From assembly GCA_026389455.1 (NCBI GenBank), contig JAPLHV010000071.1, positions 1-54,338 on the forward strand: a DNA stretch of 54,338 bases, given 5' to 3'. Below the pieces are notes generated by a model that was given only the letters and a program-made list of their open reading frames with translations, was not told the DNA's origin and did not search any database. A program made the translations under genes and the position numbers. Positions 26,050 to 35,048 of this stretch are shown in pieces; within the stretch, counting starts at the first letter, position 1, and the number at the start of each line of letters is the position of its first letter. Origin of the DNA: Coprothermobacterota bacterium (GTDB lineage Bacteria; Caldisericota; JANLFM01).

Positions 26050-28019
26050 GCCGGCCGCATCCCACCTCCAGCCTTGTTCTGCGGCTGGGGCTGGTCTTCG
26101 GAGGCGCCTGCGCCACTGCCTTGGCAGCATGGTGGCGGGCCGGCGCAAGCTCTCGTTTCGTTCACAGCGCCGCTCGTGGGACGGCGGTTGTTCTGGAGGG
26201 AAGTTTCCTCGGCCGGGTGGTCATACCGTATCACCGGCCACCAGCCGATGGAGCGAGTTTGAAATCCGCCTCATCTTCTCAGCCCCGGGCAGCTAGACAG
26301 CCCCCGGCAGGGAGTCCTCTTCGTTGCGCTTGGTCCCGGTGGGTCCAATCCTGCGCCTCCTTCCTCGCTGAACGCCTGCGACCTTCCTCCGTAGCTGCCC
26401 TTTGGCGGGCTGCAGCCCAAGATGCCAAACAAGCTCCCTTGGCCAGCCTTTCCGCAGCCGTCTTCGGCTTCATTACTCTCTTCTTCGCACTGAACTTCTT
26501 CAGCGGGGAACTTCGCGGTCTCTCCATGTCCATTTCTGCCCTCGCCCTCTTCCTTCTCAGCCTCGCCGGAATGTTGTTGCCGGCCGAGGTCTGGCGCGGC
26601 TCACTGTGGCAACGGCTATTTCCTCGACCCTTTCTAGAGAGCCGACACTCCATCCTCTATGTCGCACTGGGGGGCTGGCTTGGCCTCTCTTCCTTCTTCT
26701 GGGGTCCGATCCCGGTCCTTGGCCTGACGGCCGTCGTGGCTTTCGCCTTTTGGACTCTGGCCGAACCGGAGGCAGGCCTCTACGCTGTAGCCGCATACGC
26801 TCTGCTGGATTTCGCCATCCGCGGTTCGCTGCCACCCCTCTTCGGCAAGATCTGGTCGTTCGCTTTGTTGGGCTTGATTCTTTTAGCCATCCTGCTGCGC
26901 CTGGCTCGCGACCCACAACGGCGCTTCTACTTCACTTGGGTCAGCTTGGCGCTGCTCCTTCTCTTGCTTTGGACTGCCCTCTCTCTTGCCTTCAACCCTG
27001 TCTCTTTCTCGGTGGGCTTTGAGGGTCTGCGAGCCATCCTGCAAACGTCCCTCTTCTTCTTGGCTACTCTCAATGCCATTCGCAATCAGGAAAGCTTGCG
27101 CCGCTTGTTAGCAGTGGTGGCGATCGTGCTGATCGCCATCTCCCTCTTTGGCATCTACCAATATGTTACCCAAGTTCCGGTGAAGGCCGGTTGGGTGGAC
27201 AGAGACTTCGAGCAAGACATCTCCTCCCGCGCTTTCTCTATTTTCTCCAGCCCCAACGCCCTTTCCGGCTACCTGGTTCTCTTCATTCCTCTCTTTTTGG
27301 TTCTCTTTCTTGACGAACGCAAGTGGCCGGCCAAGCTGCTCTTCTTCCTGACCTTTGCCTTAGCCCTACTGGCCATCTTCTTCACTCTGACGCGGGGGGC
27401 TTGGCTAGCGCTGGGCATTGCTCTGCTCTTCTTGGGCATCTTCCATGACCGGCGGGTATTGGCAGCGCTTTTGATCGTCGCCCTTCTCTTGCCGCTGGTT
27501 CCACAGTTTGCTACTCGTTTCTCCACTTTGGTCTCCGGAGAATACTGGAGCAAGAGCGCCTCCGCCGGACGCATCTACCGCTGGGATATCGCCCTGGAGA
27601 TCGCCGCCTCCAACCCCTTGTGGGGCAGCGGGCCGGGGACTTTCGGTGGGGCGGTCGCCTATCGAGCCGGCTACTGGCCGGGCGTCTACGCTGATAACTA
27701 CTACCTTAAAACCCTCGCCGAAACGGGGTATGGCGGTTTGGGGCTCTTTCTCCTTCTCTTGCTCAGTATCTTGTGGGAAGGATTCCGGCGTGCTCGGGTT
27801 TTGGTCGAGCGCAGTCAGAAAAACCTGGCTTGGGCGATCCAGGCTGGATTAATCGGCTTTATCGTGCATATGTTCACCGAGAATCTGTGGGAGGAACCTT
27901 CACTGGCAGTTTCTTTCTGGTTCTTGGCGGGTTTATTGCTGGCTCTTCCCTTGCTGGCAAAAGGCGGACAAGTTGACAGCTCCCGGGGGCTATTCAGTAG
28001 AGAAAGCGACCATGCGTAA
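26046..28019 (+). CDS. O-antigen ligase family (Wzy_C) protein with repeat-derived N-terminal insert
   Basis: A 657-residue polytopic protein. From about residue 130 on it has around 12 hydrophobic segments and the Wzy_C/O-antigen ligase pattern: SSPNALSGYLVLFIP, TLTRGAWLALGIALL, RIYRWDIALEIAASNPLWGSGPGTFG, DNYYLKTLAETGYGGL. It likely polymerises or ligates the surface polymer. The N-terminal 110 residues are low-complexity: 26251-26273 is a degenerate palindrome copy and 26281-26316 two 18-bp units, giving the sequence around [14 protein letters not shown]. Another repeat (27980-27997) encodes part of the C-terminal VDSSRGLFS. Overlaps both neighbours. Confidence 0.88.
   Translation: MSRPHPTSSLVLRLGLVFGGACATALAAWWRAGASSRFVHSAARGTAVVLEGSFLGRVVIPYHRPPADGASLKSASSSQPRAARQPPAGSPLRCAWSRWVQSCASFLAERLRPSSVAALWRAAAQDAKQAPLASLSAAVFGFITLFFALNFFSGELRGLSMSISALALFLLSLAGMLLPAEVWRGSLWQRLFPRPFLESRHSILYVALGGWLGLSSFFWGPIPVLGLTAVVAFAFWTLAEPEAGLYAVAAYALLDFAIRGSLPPLFGKIWSFALLGLILLAILLRLARDPQRRFYFTWVSLALLLLLLWTALSLAFNPVSFSVGFEGLRAILQTSLFFLATLNAIRNQESLRRLLAVVAIVLIAISLFGIYQYVTQVPVKAGWVDRDFEQDISSRAFSIFSSPNALSGYLVLFIPLFLVLFLDERKWPAKLLFFLTFALALLAIFFTLTRGAWLALGIALLFLGIFHDRRVLAALLIVALLLPLVPQFATRFSTLVSGEYWSKSASAGRIYRWDIALEIAASNPLWGSGPGTFGGAVAYRAGYWPGVYADNYYLKTLAETGYGGLGLFLLLLLSILWEGFRRARVLVERSQKNLAWAIQAGLIGFIVHMFTENLWEEPSLAVSFWFLAGLLLALPLLAKGGQVDSSRGLFSRESDHA
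26251..26316. repeat. Degenerate palindrome plus two minus-sense 18-bp units inside the O-antigen ligase gene
   Basis: GAGCGAGTTTGAAATCCGCC resembles the 29-bp palindrome centre; AGCCCCGGGCAGCTAGAC (26281) and AGCCCCCGGCAGGGAGTC (26299) are 18-bp units. The reading frame stays open through all of them. Confidence 0.7.
27980..27997 (+). repeat. Single degenerate forward unit at the O-antigen ligase / glycosyltransferase junction
   Basis: CTCCCGGGGGCTATTCAG, close to CTGCCGGGGGCTATTCAG at 13602. Located 20 bases before the end of the ligase frame, just ahead of the next start codon. Confidence 0.7.
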
Positions 28020-29139
28020 GGTTCTGCAAGTGATCGGGGGCGGGGAGATCGCCGGCTCCAAGCACCAGTTTCTGGAACTCTGCCGGGAACAAAGTCAGCA
28101 GAATCACGAGGTGCGCATCGTCTGTTTCTTGGAAGGCGAGCTCTCCCAAGAAGCTCGCCAAATGGGCATTCCCCTCTCCATCTTGCCAATGGCCAATATC
28201 TTCGATTTGCGCGTTGTACGTCGCCTGCGCCGACTGATCACCAGTGAGAGTTTCCAGATCGTACACACGCATGGGGTGCGAGCTAATTTCATCGGCCGTC
28301 TGGCCGCCCATGTCACCCCAGCCCGGATCGTCACGACGATCTACTCTTACCCCAAGGAAGACTACAGAAATCCCCTCAAGCGCTGGTTCTACCCCCCTAT
28401 CGACCGCTGGACCACGCCTTGGGCTCATCGCTTGATCGCTGTCTCGGAAGGCCTCAAGGTCCGCCTGGTGGAATCGGGCGTGGCGCCGGCAAAGTGTTTT
28501 CGTGTGGTCCACTGCTCGATCGACATCGCCTCTACCCACCCATCCCGAAGCAGCGAGGAGATGCGGCGGGAGCTGAAGATTCCCACCCATGCTCCGGCTG
28601 CCGGGATGCTGGCCCGCCTGGTGCTGGTCAAGAACCCCTTTCTCCTCTTGGATGCGGCTGGGGTAGTGGCCCAAGAGATGCCTGAAGCGAAGATCCTCTT
28701 CGTTGGAGATGGTCCATTCCTCGATCCGCTGAAGAGGGCGGTGGAGGAACGCCGGTTGGAGCGTACCATCCTTTTCCCCGGCTTCCGCAAGGATCCTCTG
28801 AATGTGGTCGGGGCTCTTGACGTAATCGCTCTCAGCTCGATCTCGGAGGGCTTGCCGGTAACACTGTTGGAGGCCATGTGCCTTCAAAAACCGGTCGTAG
28901 CGACCCGCGTCGGCGGCGTGCCGGAGGTAGTCAAGGATGGCGTCACCGGTCTCCTCTCACCATCCGGCGATGCCAAGGCTTTTGCCGCAAACCTGCTTCG
29001 TCTCTTCCGACATCCCGAGGAAGCGCAACGCATGGGCCGGCGAGGGCAACAATGGGTGGAGCAGAACTTCTCTCTGCGGATGATGGTGGAGAAGACCAAT
29101 CAAGTTTACGAGGAGGCGCTGGCCAGTGGAGGAACGTAG
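28012..29139 (+). CDS. Glycosyltransferase family 4
   Basis: A 375-residue GT-B retaining glycosyltransferase. N-terminal domain: KVLQVIGGGEIAGSKHQFLEL; C-terminal nucleotide-sugar site: GMLARLVLVKNP, ILFVGDGP, and the EX7E motif in SEGLPVTLLEAM. Probably adds one sugar to the lipid-linked wall polymer unit; donor and acceptor unknown. I chose ATG 28012 because the residues upstream are repeat-derived; it overlaps the ligase gene by eight bases. It overlaps the next gene by 14. Confidence 0.9.
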   Translation: MRKVLQVIGGGEIAGSKHQFLELCREQSQQNHEVRIVCFLEGELSQEARQMGIPLSILPMANIFDLRVVRRLRRLITSESFQIVHTHGVRANFIGRLAAHVTPARIVTTIYSYPKEDYRNPLKRWFYPPIDRWTTPWAHRLIAVSEGLKVRLVESGVAPAKCFRVVHCSIDIASTHPSRSSEEMRRELKIPTHAPAAGMLARLVLVKNPFLLLDAAGVVAQEMPEAKILFVGDGPFLDPLKRAVEERRLERTILFPGFRKDPLNVVGALDVIALSSISEGLPVTLLEAMCLQKPVVATRVGGVPEVVKDGVTGLLSPSGDAKAFAANLLRLFRHPEEAQRMGRRGQQWVEQNFSLRMMVEKTNQVYEEALASGGT

Positions 29140-30553
29140 GAAGAACGTGCTCATCGCAGGCGCCGGAGAAGCAGGGGGGATGCTGATGCGGGAGATCATC
29201 AAACATCCCGAGTTGGGTTACTTCCCAGTCGGCTTCATCGACGACGACCCTATCTTGCAGGGCGCCCGCCCTTGGGGTTTGCCGGTATTGGGTGACCGCA
29301 GCGCCTTGACTGAGGTCGTGCGCGCGCGCAGCGTGGAACTGGTCTTTATTGCCATTCCCTCCGCTCCAGGCGAGGTGGTGCGGCAGTATGTCAAGCTGTC
29401 CAAAGAGGCGAACGTAGCCTTCCGCATCGTTCCTGGCGTCTATGAGTTGCTGGACGGCAACGTCAAGGTGGAGATGGTTCGCGAGGTGCGACTGGAAGAT
29501 CTTCTGCGCCGCACTCCTGCAAAGATCAACCTTGAGGAGATGGCTGCCGCCATCTACCGTCAAACCGTTCTTGTGACTGGGGCAGGTGGTTCTATCGGAG
29601 CTGAATTGGTACGCCAAATTGCCCAATACGGACCGGGCCGGATTCTCTTGCTGGGGCAAGGGGAGAACTCACTCTACCGCATTCAACTGGAGCTGAAAGA
29701 GCTCTTCCCGCGACTTGAGGCCGTCCCGGTGATCGTCTCGGTACAGGACCAGTCCAAGATCCTCTACCTCTTCCGCACCGAGCGGCCGGCTCTGGTCTTC
29801 CATGCCGCCGCCCACAAACACATCCACTACATGGAGGCATACCCTGAGGAAGCGGTGAAGAACAATGTAGGGGGAACCCTAAACCTCCTGCTCGCCTCCC
29901 GGGAAGCCGGCGTGCAACATTTCATCAATATTTCCACCGACAAGGCGGTGCGGCCTTCCTCCTCCTACGGCGCCTCCAAGCGAGTGGGCGAGATGCTGAC
30001 CACCTCCTTGTCTCGATGCTGCAGCCTCCCTTATGCCACCGTGCGCTTCGGCAATGTTCTTGGTTCGACCAATTCGGTCGTGCCGCTCTTTCAACGCCAG
30101 ATTCGGCGGGGCGGCCCTATCACCCTTACCGACCCACGCATGGAACGCTATTTCATGACCATCGGCGAAGCCGTGCAACTGATCATTCAAGCTGCCGTGT
30201 TGGGTATTGGGGGAGAGATCTTCATTCTCGACATGGGTCAACCGATCCGCATCGCCGAGTTGGCCGAGGAACTGATTCACCTCTCCGGCCTTTCCCCGGG
30301 GCGGGACATTAAAATCGAGACTTGTGGCCTGCGCCCGGGAGAGAAGCTCACTGAAGAGCTCTTCGAGGCTGAGGAAGAGTGGGAAGAAACCGGGCGTGAG
30401 CGGATCCGCATGATTAAAAAACCTACCGCGATGCCCTGGGAAACGCTGGAAAATCATGTTCAAGACCTTTTAAAAGCCGCTGTCGGGAAAATAGACCGGG
30501 AACGAATCGAGAAGATCTTTCAGGCCCTCATCCCTACCATGGAACGGGTATGA
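29126..30553 (+). CDS. CapD-like nucleoside-diphosphate-sugar epimerase/dehydratase (soluble form)
   Basis: A 475-residue protein with two Rossmann domains: an N-terminal CoA-binding-like one (VLIAGAGEAGGML, about 8-20) and a C-terminal SDR domain (LVTGAGGSIGAELVRQ, about 150), as in the FlaA1/WbpM/CapD family. Full-length relatives carry four N-terminal membrane helices, missing here. The catalytic area reads NISTDKAVRPSSSYGASKR: the Tyr of YxxxK is present, whereas many inverting 4,6-dehydratases of this family have Met there, so 4-epimerase or other chemistry is possible. Likely makes a modified UDP-HexNAc that the aminotransferase at 31923 could use. GTG start behind AGGAGG. Confidence 0.88.
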   Translation: MEERRKNVLIAGAGEAGGMLMREIIKHPELGYFPVGFIDDDPILQGARPWGLPVLGDRSALTEVVRARSVELVFIAIPSAPGEVVRQYVKLSKEANVAFRIVPGVYELLDGNVKVEMVREVRLEDLLRRTPAKINLEEMAAAIYRQTVLVTGAGGSIGAELVRQIAQYGPGRILLLGQGENSLYRIQLELKELFPRLEAVPVIVSVQDQSKILYLFRTERPALVFHAAAHKHIHYMEAYPEEAVKNNVGGTLNLLLASREAGVQHFINISTDKAVRPSSSYGASKRVGEMLTTSLSRCCSLPYATVRFGNVLGSTNSVVPLFQRQIRRGGPITLTDPRMERYFMTIGEAVQLIIQAAVLGIGGEIFILDMGQPIRIAELAEELIHLSGLSPGRDIKIETCGLRPGEKLTEELFEAEEEWEETGRERIRMIKKPTAMPWETLENHVQDLLKAAVGKIDRERIEKIFQALIPTMERV

Positions 30554-31926
30554 AGCGAGTTCTTTTCGTCTCCTACTACTACCCGCCGATTGGCGGGGTG
30601 GGAGGGCAACGCGTCCTGCGCTTCGCCAAGTACCTGCCCGAGCAAGGCTGGGAAGCGACCGTGCTGGCTGCTGAGCCCAACGAGTTCTTCACTTCCCGTG
30701 AACCGATTCCCGCGGAACCGCCTGAAGAACGCGTCGTGCGCTCCTACGCGCTGGAGCCCAACCGCCTGGCCAACGCATTCTTCTCTGCGCAGAAAGGACC
30801 ATCATCGGAAGAGGAGTTGCCCATCGACGAGAAGGGCATCCTCAATTTGAAGGCCCTGCGCGAGGAGTTTCGCGAGCTGCCCCTCTCCCTGCGAGCTAAG
30901 TTGCGCGCCTGGCTGTTCATCCCCGACGACCGTATCGGTTGGATCCCGGAAGCCACGCGGGATGGGTTAGGAATCCTGCACAAGGCATCCTTCGACTGCA
31001 TCGTCTCCACCTCCGCCCCCTACTCCGCTCACCTGGTGGCTCTGCGTCTGGCTCGGCGCACCGGCCTGCCCTGGATCGCCGATTTCCGCGATCCCTGGTC
31101 CTCGAACACATTCCTCTTTTTCCCGAGCGACCTGCATCAGAGAGCTCAGGCTTGGCTGGAACGGATCGTCGTGGAACGCTGCGACTGCGTCTTGACTTGC
31201 AGCGAAGGCTTCCGAGAGGATTTCTGGCAACGCTACCCAACCCTGCAACGAGACAAGTTCGCTGTCATCACCAATGGCTTCGACCCAACTGACTTCCCGG
31301 AACCCTTGCCAGATCCATACCCGCGTTTCACCATCTCCTACGTGGGGGATTTTTACGGCCCGCAGACGCCGGTCTTCTTTCTCTTGGGCTTGCGCCAGCT
31401 TCTAAATCGGCGGCCGGAGGCGGCACAATTAATCCAGGTGCTTTTCGTCGGCCCCTTCGAATCCCGGGTGCGTCCGTTGGTGGAGGCGCTCGGCTTGAAA
31501 GAGACGGTGCAGTTCCTCGGCGCACTCCCGCACGAGCAGGCCATCGATATAATGCGACGCTCTTGCGCCCTGTTATTGGTGCTGGGAACCAAACGCGGTG
31601 GGGAACGAATCTATCCGGCTAAAGCCTTCGAATACCTGGCCGCTTGCAAGCCCCTCTTGGGCTTGGTTCCGGAAGGGCTGATGCGCGATATATTGAAAGA
31701 AGCGGGAGTTGCTTTTTTAGTCAACCCGACCAGTGAAGAGGCCATCAGCAAGGCCATCGAACATCTTTTCCTGGCCTACCAGGCCGGTGAGCTGCCGGAA
31801 TTCATCGAGCCTGCCAACCTGTCTCGTTTCAATGGACGGTCATTGGCTAAAGAACTGGCAACCGTGCTGGAGAAGACCCTCGCCAACAAGCAATCGGAGC
31901 GCAGCTTGAAAGGAAAGAAACGATGA
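30550..31926 (+). CDS. Glycosyltransferase, GT4-like
   Basis: A 458-residue glycosyltransferase with the family opening VLFVSYYYPPIGGVGGQR, an inserted segment (about 75-130), SAPYSAHLVALRLARRTGLP-type core, DFRDPWS, VITNGFDPTDF, and a C-terminal domain with ERIYPAKAFEYLAACKPLLG. This subgroup (long GT4-like enzymes with a DFRDPW motif) is common in exopolysaccharide clusters. The sugar donor is unknown. ATGA overlaps on both sides. Confidence 0.87.
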   Translation: MKRVLFVSYYYPPIGGVGGQRVLRFAKYLPEQGWEATVLAAEPNEFFTSREPIPAEPPEERVVRSYALEPNRLANAFFSAQKGPSSEEELPIDEKGILNLKALREEFRELPLSLRAKLRAWLFIPDDRIGWIPEATRDGLGILHKASFDCIVSTSAPYSAHLVALRLARRTGLPWIADFRDPWSSNTFLFFPSDLHQRAQAWLERIVVERCDCVLTCSEGFREDFWQRYPTLQRDKFAVITNGFDPTDFPEPLPDPYPRFTISYVGDFYGPQTPVFFLLGLRQLLNRRPEAAQLIQVLFVGPFESRVRPLVEALGLKETVQFLGALPHEQAIDIMRRSCALLLVLGTKRGGERIYPAKAFEYLAACKPLLGLVPEGLMRDILKEAGVAFLVNPTSEEAISKAIEHLFLAYQAGELPEFIEPANLSRFNGRSLAKELATVLEKTLANKQSERSLKGKKR

Positions 31927-33119
31927 CGAGACCGAAGATAGCCGGCGGAAGCGCATGTCGTTCGACTTTTCTTCCTTTCTCCGCCCCCTGGTTGGGGGAA
32001 GAGGAAGTGTCTGAAGTCAGCGCTGTATTGCGCTCCGATTGGCTGACCACCAGCCGTAAGACTTCCCAGTTTGAGGAGGCTTTTGCCCGCTATGTCGGAT
32101 CGCCCCAAGCGCTGGCTTTCAATAGCTGCACGGGAGGCCTGCACACCGCTCTGGCCGCCCTGGGAATCGGCCCCGGGGATGAGGTGATCACTTCTGACTG
32201 GACTTTCGCCGCCACCGCCAATGTGATCTGCCATCAAGGGGCTACCCCGGTCTTGGCTGATATCGACCCCCGAACGCTGAACATCGACCCGGGGGAGATC
32301 GAGCGCAAGATTACCTCTCGCACCAAAGCCATCATCCCGGTCCATTTCGGCGGCAGGCCTTGTCCGATGGAACGCATCCTGGCACTGGCGCAATCCTATC
32401 ATCTGGCTGTGGTGGAGGATGCCGCCCACGCCTTCGGCGCCACCTACGGCGGCCGAATGATCGGCAGCTTGCCCTCCCAGGCGGCCTGCTTCAGCTTCTA
32501 CCCGACCAAGTGCATCACCACCGGAGAGGGTGGGATGAACACCACCGCCGATGAGGAACTGGCGCGGCGGATGCGCATCTGGCGAATGCACGGCATCGAC
32601 CGGGACGCCTGGGACCGCTACCAGAAGGGTGGCGCCTGGCAGTATGAGGTCGTGGCGCCCGGCTTCAAGTACAACTTGACCGACATCGCCTCAGCCATCG
32701 GTTTGGCTCAGTTGCAGAAAGCGGAGTATTTCCAGTCCCGCCGTGAATCTCTGGTGGCACGATACCGCCTGCTGCTGGCCGACCTCCCGCTGGAGCTGCC
32801 GCCGCCCTACGAGGAGGGTCGCAACGCCTGGCACCTCTTCCCGGTGCAGCTTAAGCTGGAGGAACTCTCCTGCACCCGCGAGGAGATGATTGAGGCGCTC
32901 GTCCAAGAGAACATAGGCGTCTCAGTTCATTTCATCCCTCTCCACCGCATGCCCTACTATCGAGACCGGTTCGGTTACAGCCCCTCGGATTTCCCAGTGG
33001 CGGAAGGCGCTTTCCATCGCCTTATTTCCCTGCCTCTCTTCGCTCGGATGAGCGAGGAAGACCAAGACTCGGTTGTTTCGGCCTTGCGCAAGCTCACGGA
33101 ATGGTACGCCCGAGTTTGA
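31923..33119 (+). CDS. DegT/DnrJ/EryC1/StrS family sugar aminotransferase
   Basis: A 398-residue PLP enzyme that aminates a keto-sugar nucleotide. Family motifs: FSAPWLGEEEVSEVSAVL at the N terminus, CTGGLHTALAALGIGPGDEV, VEDAAHAFGATY, the PLP lysine in FYPTKCITTGEGG at about 197, and FKYNLTDIASAIGLAQL. Together with the CapD-like enzyme at 29126 it probably makes an aminodeoxy sugar for the wall polymer. ATGA overlap with the glycosyltransferase before it. Two repeat units follow its stop. Confidence 0.92.
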   Translation: MTRPKIAGGSACRSTFLPFSAPWLGEEEVSEVSAVLRSDWLTTSRKTSQFEEAFARYVGSPQALAFNSCTGGLHTALAALGIGPGDEVITSDWTFAATANVICHQGATPVLADIDPRTLNIDPGEIERKITSRTKAIIPVHFGGRPCPMERILALAQSYHLAVVEDAAHAFGATYGGRMIGSLPSQAACFSFYPTKCITTGEGGMNTTADEELARRMRIWRMHGIDRDAWDRYQKGGAWQYEVVAPGFKYNLTDIASAIGLAQLQKAEYFQSRRESLVARYRLLLADLPLELPPPYEEGRNAWHLFPVQLKLEELSCTREEMIEALVQENIGVSVHFIPLHRMPYYRDRFGYSPSDFPVAEGAFHRLISLPLFARMSEEDQDSVVSALRKLTEWYARV

Positions 33120-33135
33120 CCGCCTGCAAGCAATC

Positions 33136-33171
33136 AGCCCCCGGCAGCATGACAGCCCCCGGCAGGGTGCT
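33136..33171 (-). repeat. Two minus-sense 18-bp units at the aminotransferase/TagA junction
   Basis: AGCCCCCGGCAGCATGAC at 33136 and a capped unit at 33154. Located just after the aminotransferase stop and before the best start of the TagA gene; the frame is open, so a longer TagA would contain them. Confidence 0.85.
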
Positions 33172-33214
33172 CGATTCTCCTGATGCCACTGCGGATCTCA
33201 GAAATGATCACCTT

Positions 33215-33949
33215 ATGGGATCGGTCCCTGTTCTCGGTTTGCCCGTCTGCATCGCCAGCCCTGAGGAGATTCAGGAGACAGCTCGCCGTTGGCTTTGCGA
33301 GCGCTGTGGGCGAATGATCGTCACCATCAATCCGGAGATCGCCCTCTTAGCCAGGAGGAACTCAGACCTGCGCAAGGGGATCGAACGAGCTGCACTGGTC
33401 GTGCCGGACGGCTTCGGGGTCGTCTGGGCAATCCGGCGTCTGCATCGCATTCAACTAAAACGCCAACCAGGCATCGAGCTGGCCGCAAACCTGTTAAGGG
33501 ACTGCGCCGCCATGGGCCAACCGGCCTTCTTCATCGGGGGGAAAAATGGGGTAGCTGATGCTGCGGCTAGATACTGGCAGAAGCAGCACCCCTCGCTCCA
33601 GGTGAGCGGTACAGCTCCCGGCTACCTTGCACCTGTCGAGGAGGAGTCTTTGTTGTCCCGCATTCAGTCGAGTAAACCTGCTCTCCTCCTGGTGGGGATG
33701 GGCGCCGGAATGCAGGAACGGCTGATCTCCAGACTTCCTCTTTGCTCTTTCGGTGTGGCTGTTGGGATCGGCGGAGCGATGGAAGTGTGGGCCGGCGTCA
33801 AACGCAGAGCGCCCGCTTGGATGAGGTCCGCCTCTTTAGAGTGGGCCTATCGCCTCTTCGCGGAGCCGCGAAGGCTGGGTCGCGTGTGTCAAGCTTTGCC
33901 TTTTTTCGGGATGGTCTGGTGGAGAAGCCTGCGCCGAAGCGCATCCTAA
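33215..33949 (+). CDS. WecG/TagA/CpsF family N-acetylmannosaminyl-type glycosyltransferase
   Basis: A 244-residue GT26-family enzyme; TagA/WecG proteins transfer ManNAc or ManNAcA to a lipid-linked GlcNAc. Motifs: VLGLPVCIASPEE, TINPEIALLARRN, VVPDGFGVVWA, QPAFFIGGKNGVADAAA, LLLVGMGAGMQE, and VGIGGAMEVWAG with RRAPAWMR. The frame is open back to ATG 33101, but those 38 residues come from repeats, so I prefer ATG 33215, where family similarity starts. The need for UDP-ManNAc is notable given the truncated wecB in the same run. Confidence 0.9.
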   Translation: MGSVPVLGLPVCIASPEEIQETARRWLCERCGRMIVTINPEIALLARRNSDLRKGIERAALVVPDGFGVVWAIRRLHRIQLKRQPGIELAANLLRDCAAMGQPAFFIGGKNGVADAAARYWQKQHPSLQVSGTAPGYLAPVEEESLLSRIQSSKPALLLVGMGAGMQERLISRLPLCSFGVAVGIGGAMEVWAGVKRRAPAWMRSASLEWAYRLFAEPRRLGRVCQALPFFGMVWWRSLRRSAS

Positions 33950-35016
33950 TCTCCGGCTACTACGGCTTCGGCAATACTGGCGATGAAGCCATCCTCTCCG
34001 CTTTGCTGATGTTGCTGCGGCGTTCGCGCAATGCCCATATCACGGTGATCTCGGCTCATCCTCAACACACCGCCCGGGAGCACGGGGTGCATTCAATCAG
34101 CCGGCTTAACCCGCTCTCCATCGTGCAGGCCATCGCCAGCGCCGACTTGTTGATCTCCGGCGGCGGGGGCTTGCTGCAAGATGTCACATCCTCGCGCAGC
34201 CTTCTCTATTACCTCAGCATCATTCGCCTGGGCTGTCGCAGACCTCGCCAGACCGTCTTGCTGGCGCAGAGCATTGGCCCCATCCGCACCCCCTTGGGCC
34301 GCCGCCTGACCGCTAAAACGCTTCAGCGCGTCGATCTGATCACTGTGCGTGACGAGGCCTCCGCCCAAGAACTGGTGAATTTGGGAGTGACCACTCCACC
34401 GGTTGTGGTTACCGCAGACCTGGCCCTCTTGTTGGAACGCTCCTCTTCTGAACGCGAGGGCGAGTTGCTGGCCGGTTTGGGCTTAGAAAGCGAGCCGTTT
34501 CTCCTCTTCTGCCTGCGTCGATTGAAGAACCAGCCCTTCCCGCTGGACCTCTTCGTCACCTTGGCTCGCCGCACGAGCCAGGACTTGGGTGCGCGCGCTC
34601 TCTTCCTCCCCTTTCAGACCTCGTTTGACCTTCCGTTAGCTCGCGACTTGCACGAAGCTGTCCCCGGCAGCGTCTTCATCCCCGCTCCGCTCGGACCCTC
34701 CGATCTGATCAGCCTCTTCTCCCACGCCCAGATGGTCGTAGGAATGCGCCTACACTCCTTGATCTTCGCTGCCAAAGCGCGGACGCCTTTCTTGCCCTTG
34801 GCATACGATCCCAAGGTAACTGCCTTTTCTCGTCTCTTCGGGCTTGAGGCCTTGACTTTTTCGGACTTGACCGAGACCCTCTTTTTCGGGAAAATCGCTC
34901 AAGTCTGGGAGAATCGTCTCAAGATGAGAGAGAACATAGCCAAACAGGTGGAACTGCTAGAATCAAAAGCGGAAGAGAACTGGGCTTGCCTGAAGAGGCT
35001 GGTTCCTGATCTTTGA
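33919..35016 (+). CDS. csaB: Polysaccharide pyruvyl transferase CsaB
   Basis: A 365-residue enzyme of the pyruvyltransferase family; CsaB puts a pyruvate ketal on the wall polymer that SLH domains bind. Motifs: SGYYGFGNTGDEAILSALL at the N terminus, LISGGGGLLQDVTS, LLAQSIGPI, TVRDEASAQEL, MVVGMRLHSLIFAAK and FLPLAYDPKV. GTG 33919 gives the usual length and overlaps the TagA gene by 31 bases; ATG 33742 would add 59 residues that are out-of-frame TagA. Pairs functionally with the SLH proteins at 14807 and 46355. Confidence 0.93.
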   Translation: MEKPAPKRILISGYYGFGNTGDEAILSALLMLLRRSRNAHITVISAHPQHTAREHGVHSISRLNPLSIVQAIASADLLISGGGGLLQDVTSSRSLLYYLSIIRLGCRRPRQTVLLAQSIGPIRTPLGRRLTAKTLQRVDLITVRDEASAQELVNLGVTTPPVVVTADLALLLERSSSEREGELLAGLGLESEPFLLFCLRRLKNQPFPLDLFVTLARRTSQDLGARALFLPFQTSFDLPLARDLHEAVPGSVFIPAPLGPSDLISLFSHAQMVVGMRLHSLIFAAKARTPFLPLAYDPKVTAFSRLFGLEALTFSDLTETLFFGKIAQVWENRLKMRENIAKQVELLESKAEENWACLKRLVPDL

Positions 35017-35048
35017 TAGCGATAAGGTAAGGGAAAGGAGGTTTTCCA

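Noticed and set aside
27994-28887. Open frame of 297 codons on the minus strand across the GT4 gene
   Set aside because: Antisense shadow of a complete glycosyltransferase; no recognisable domain.
33101-33214. TagA N-terminal extension of 38 residues
   Set aside because: Encoded by two repeat units and flanking junction DNA; family similarity begins at 33215. Not fully excluded, since repeats are translated in other genes here.
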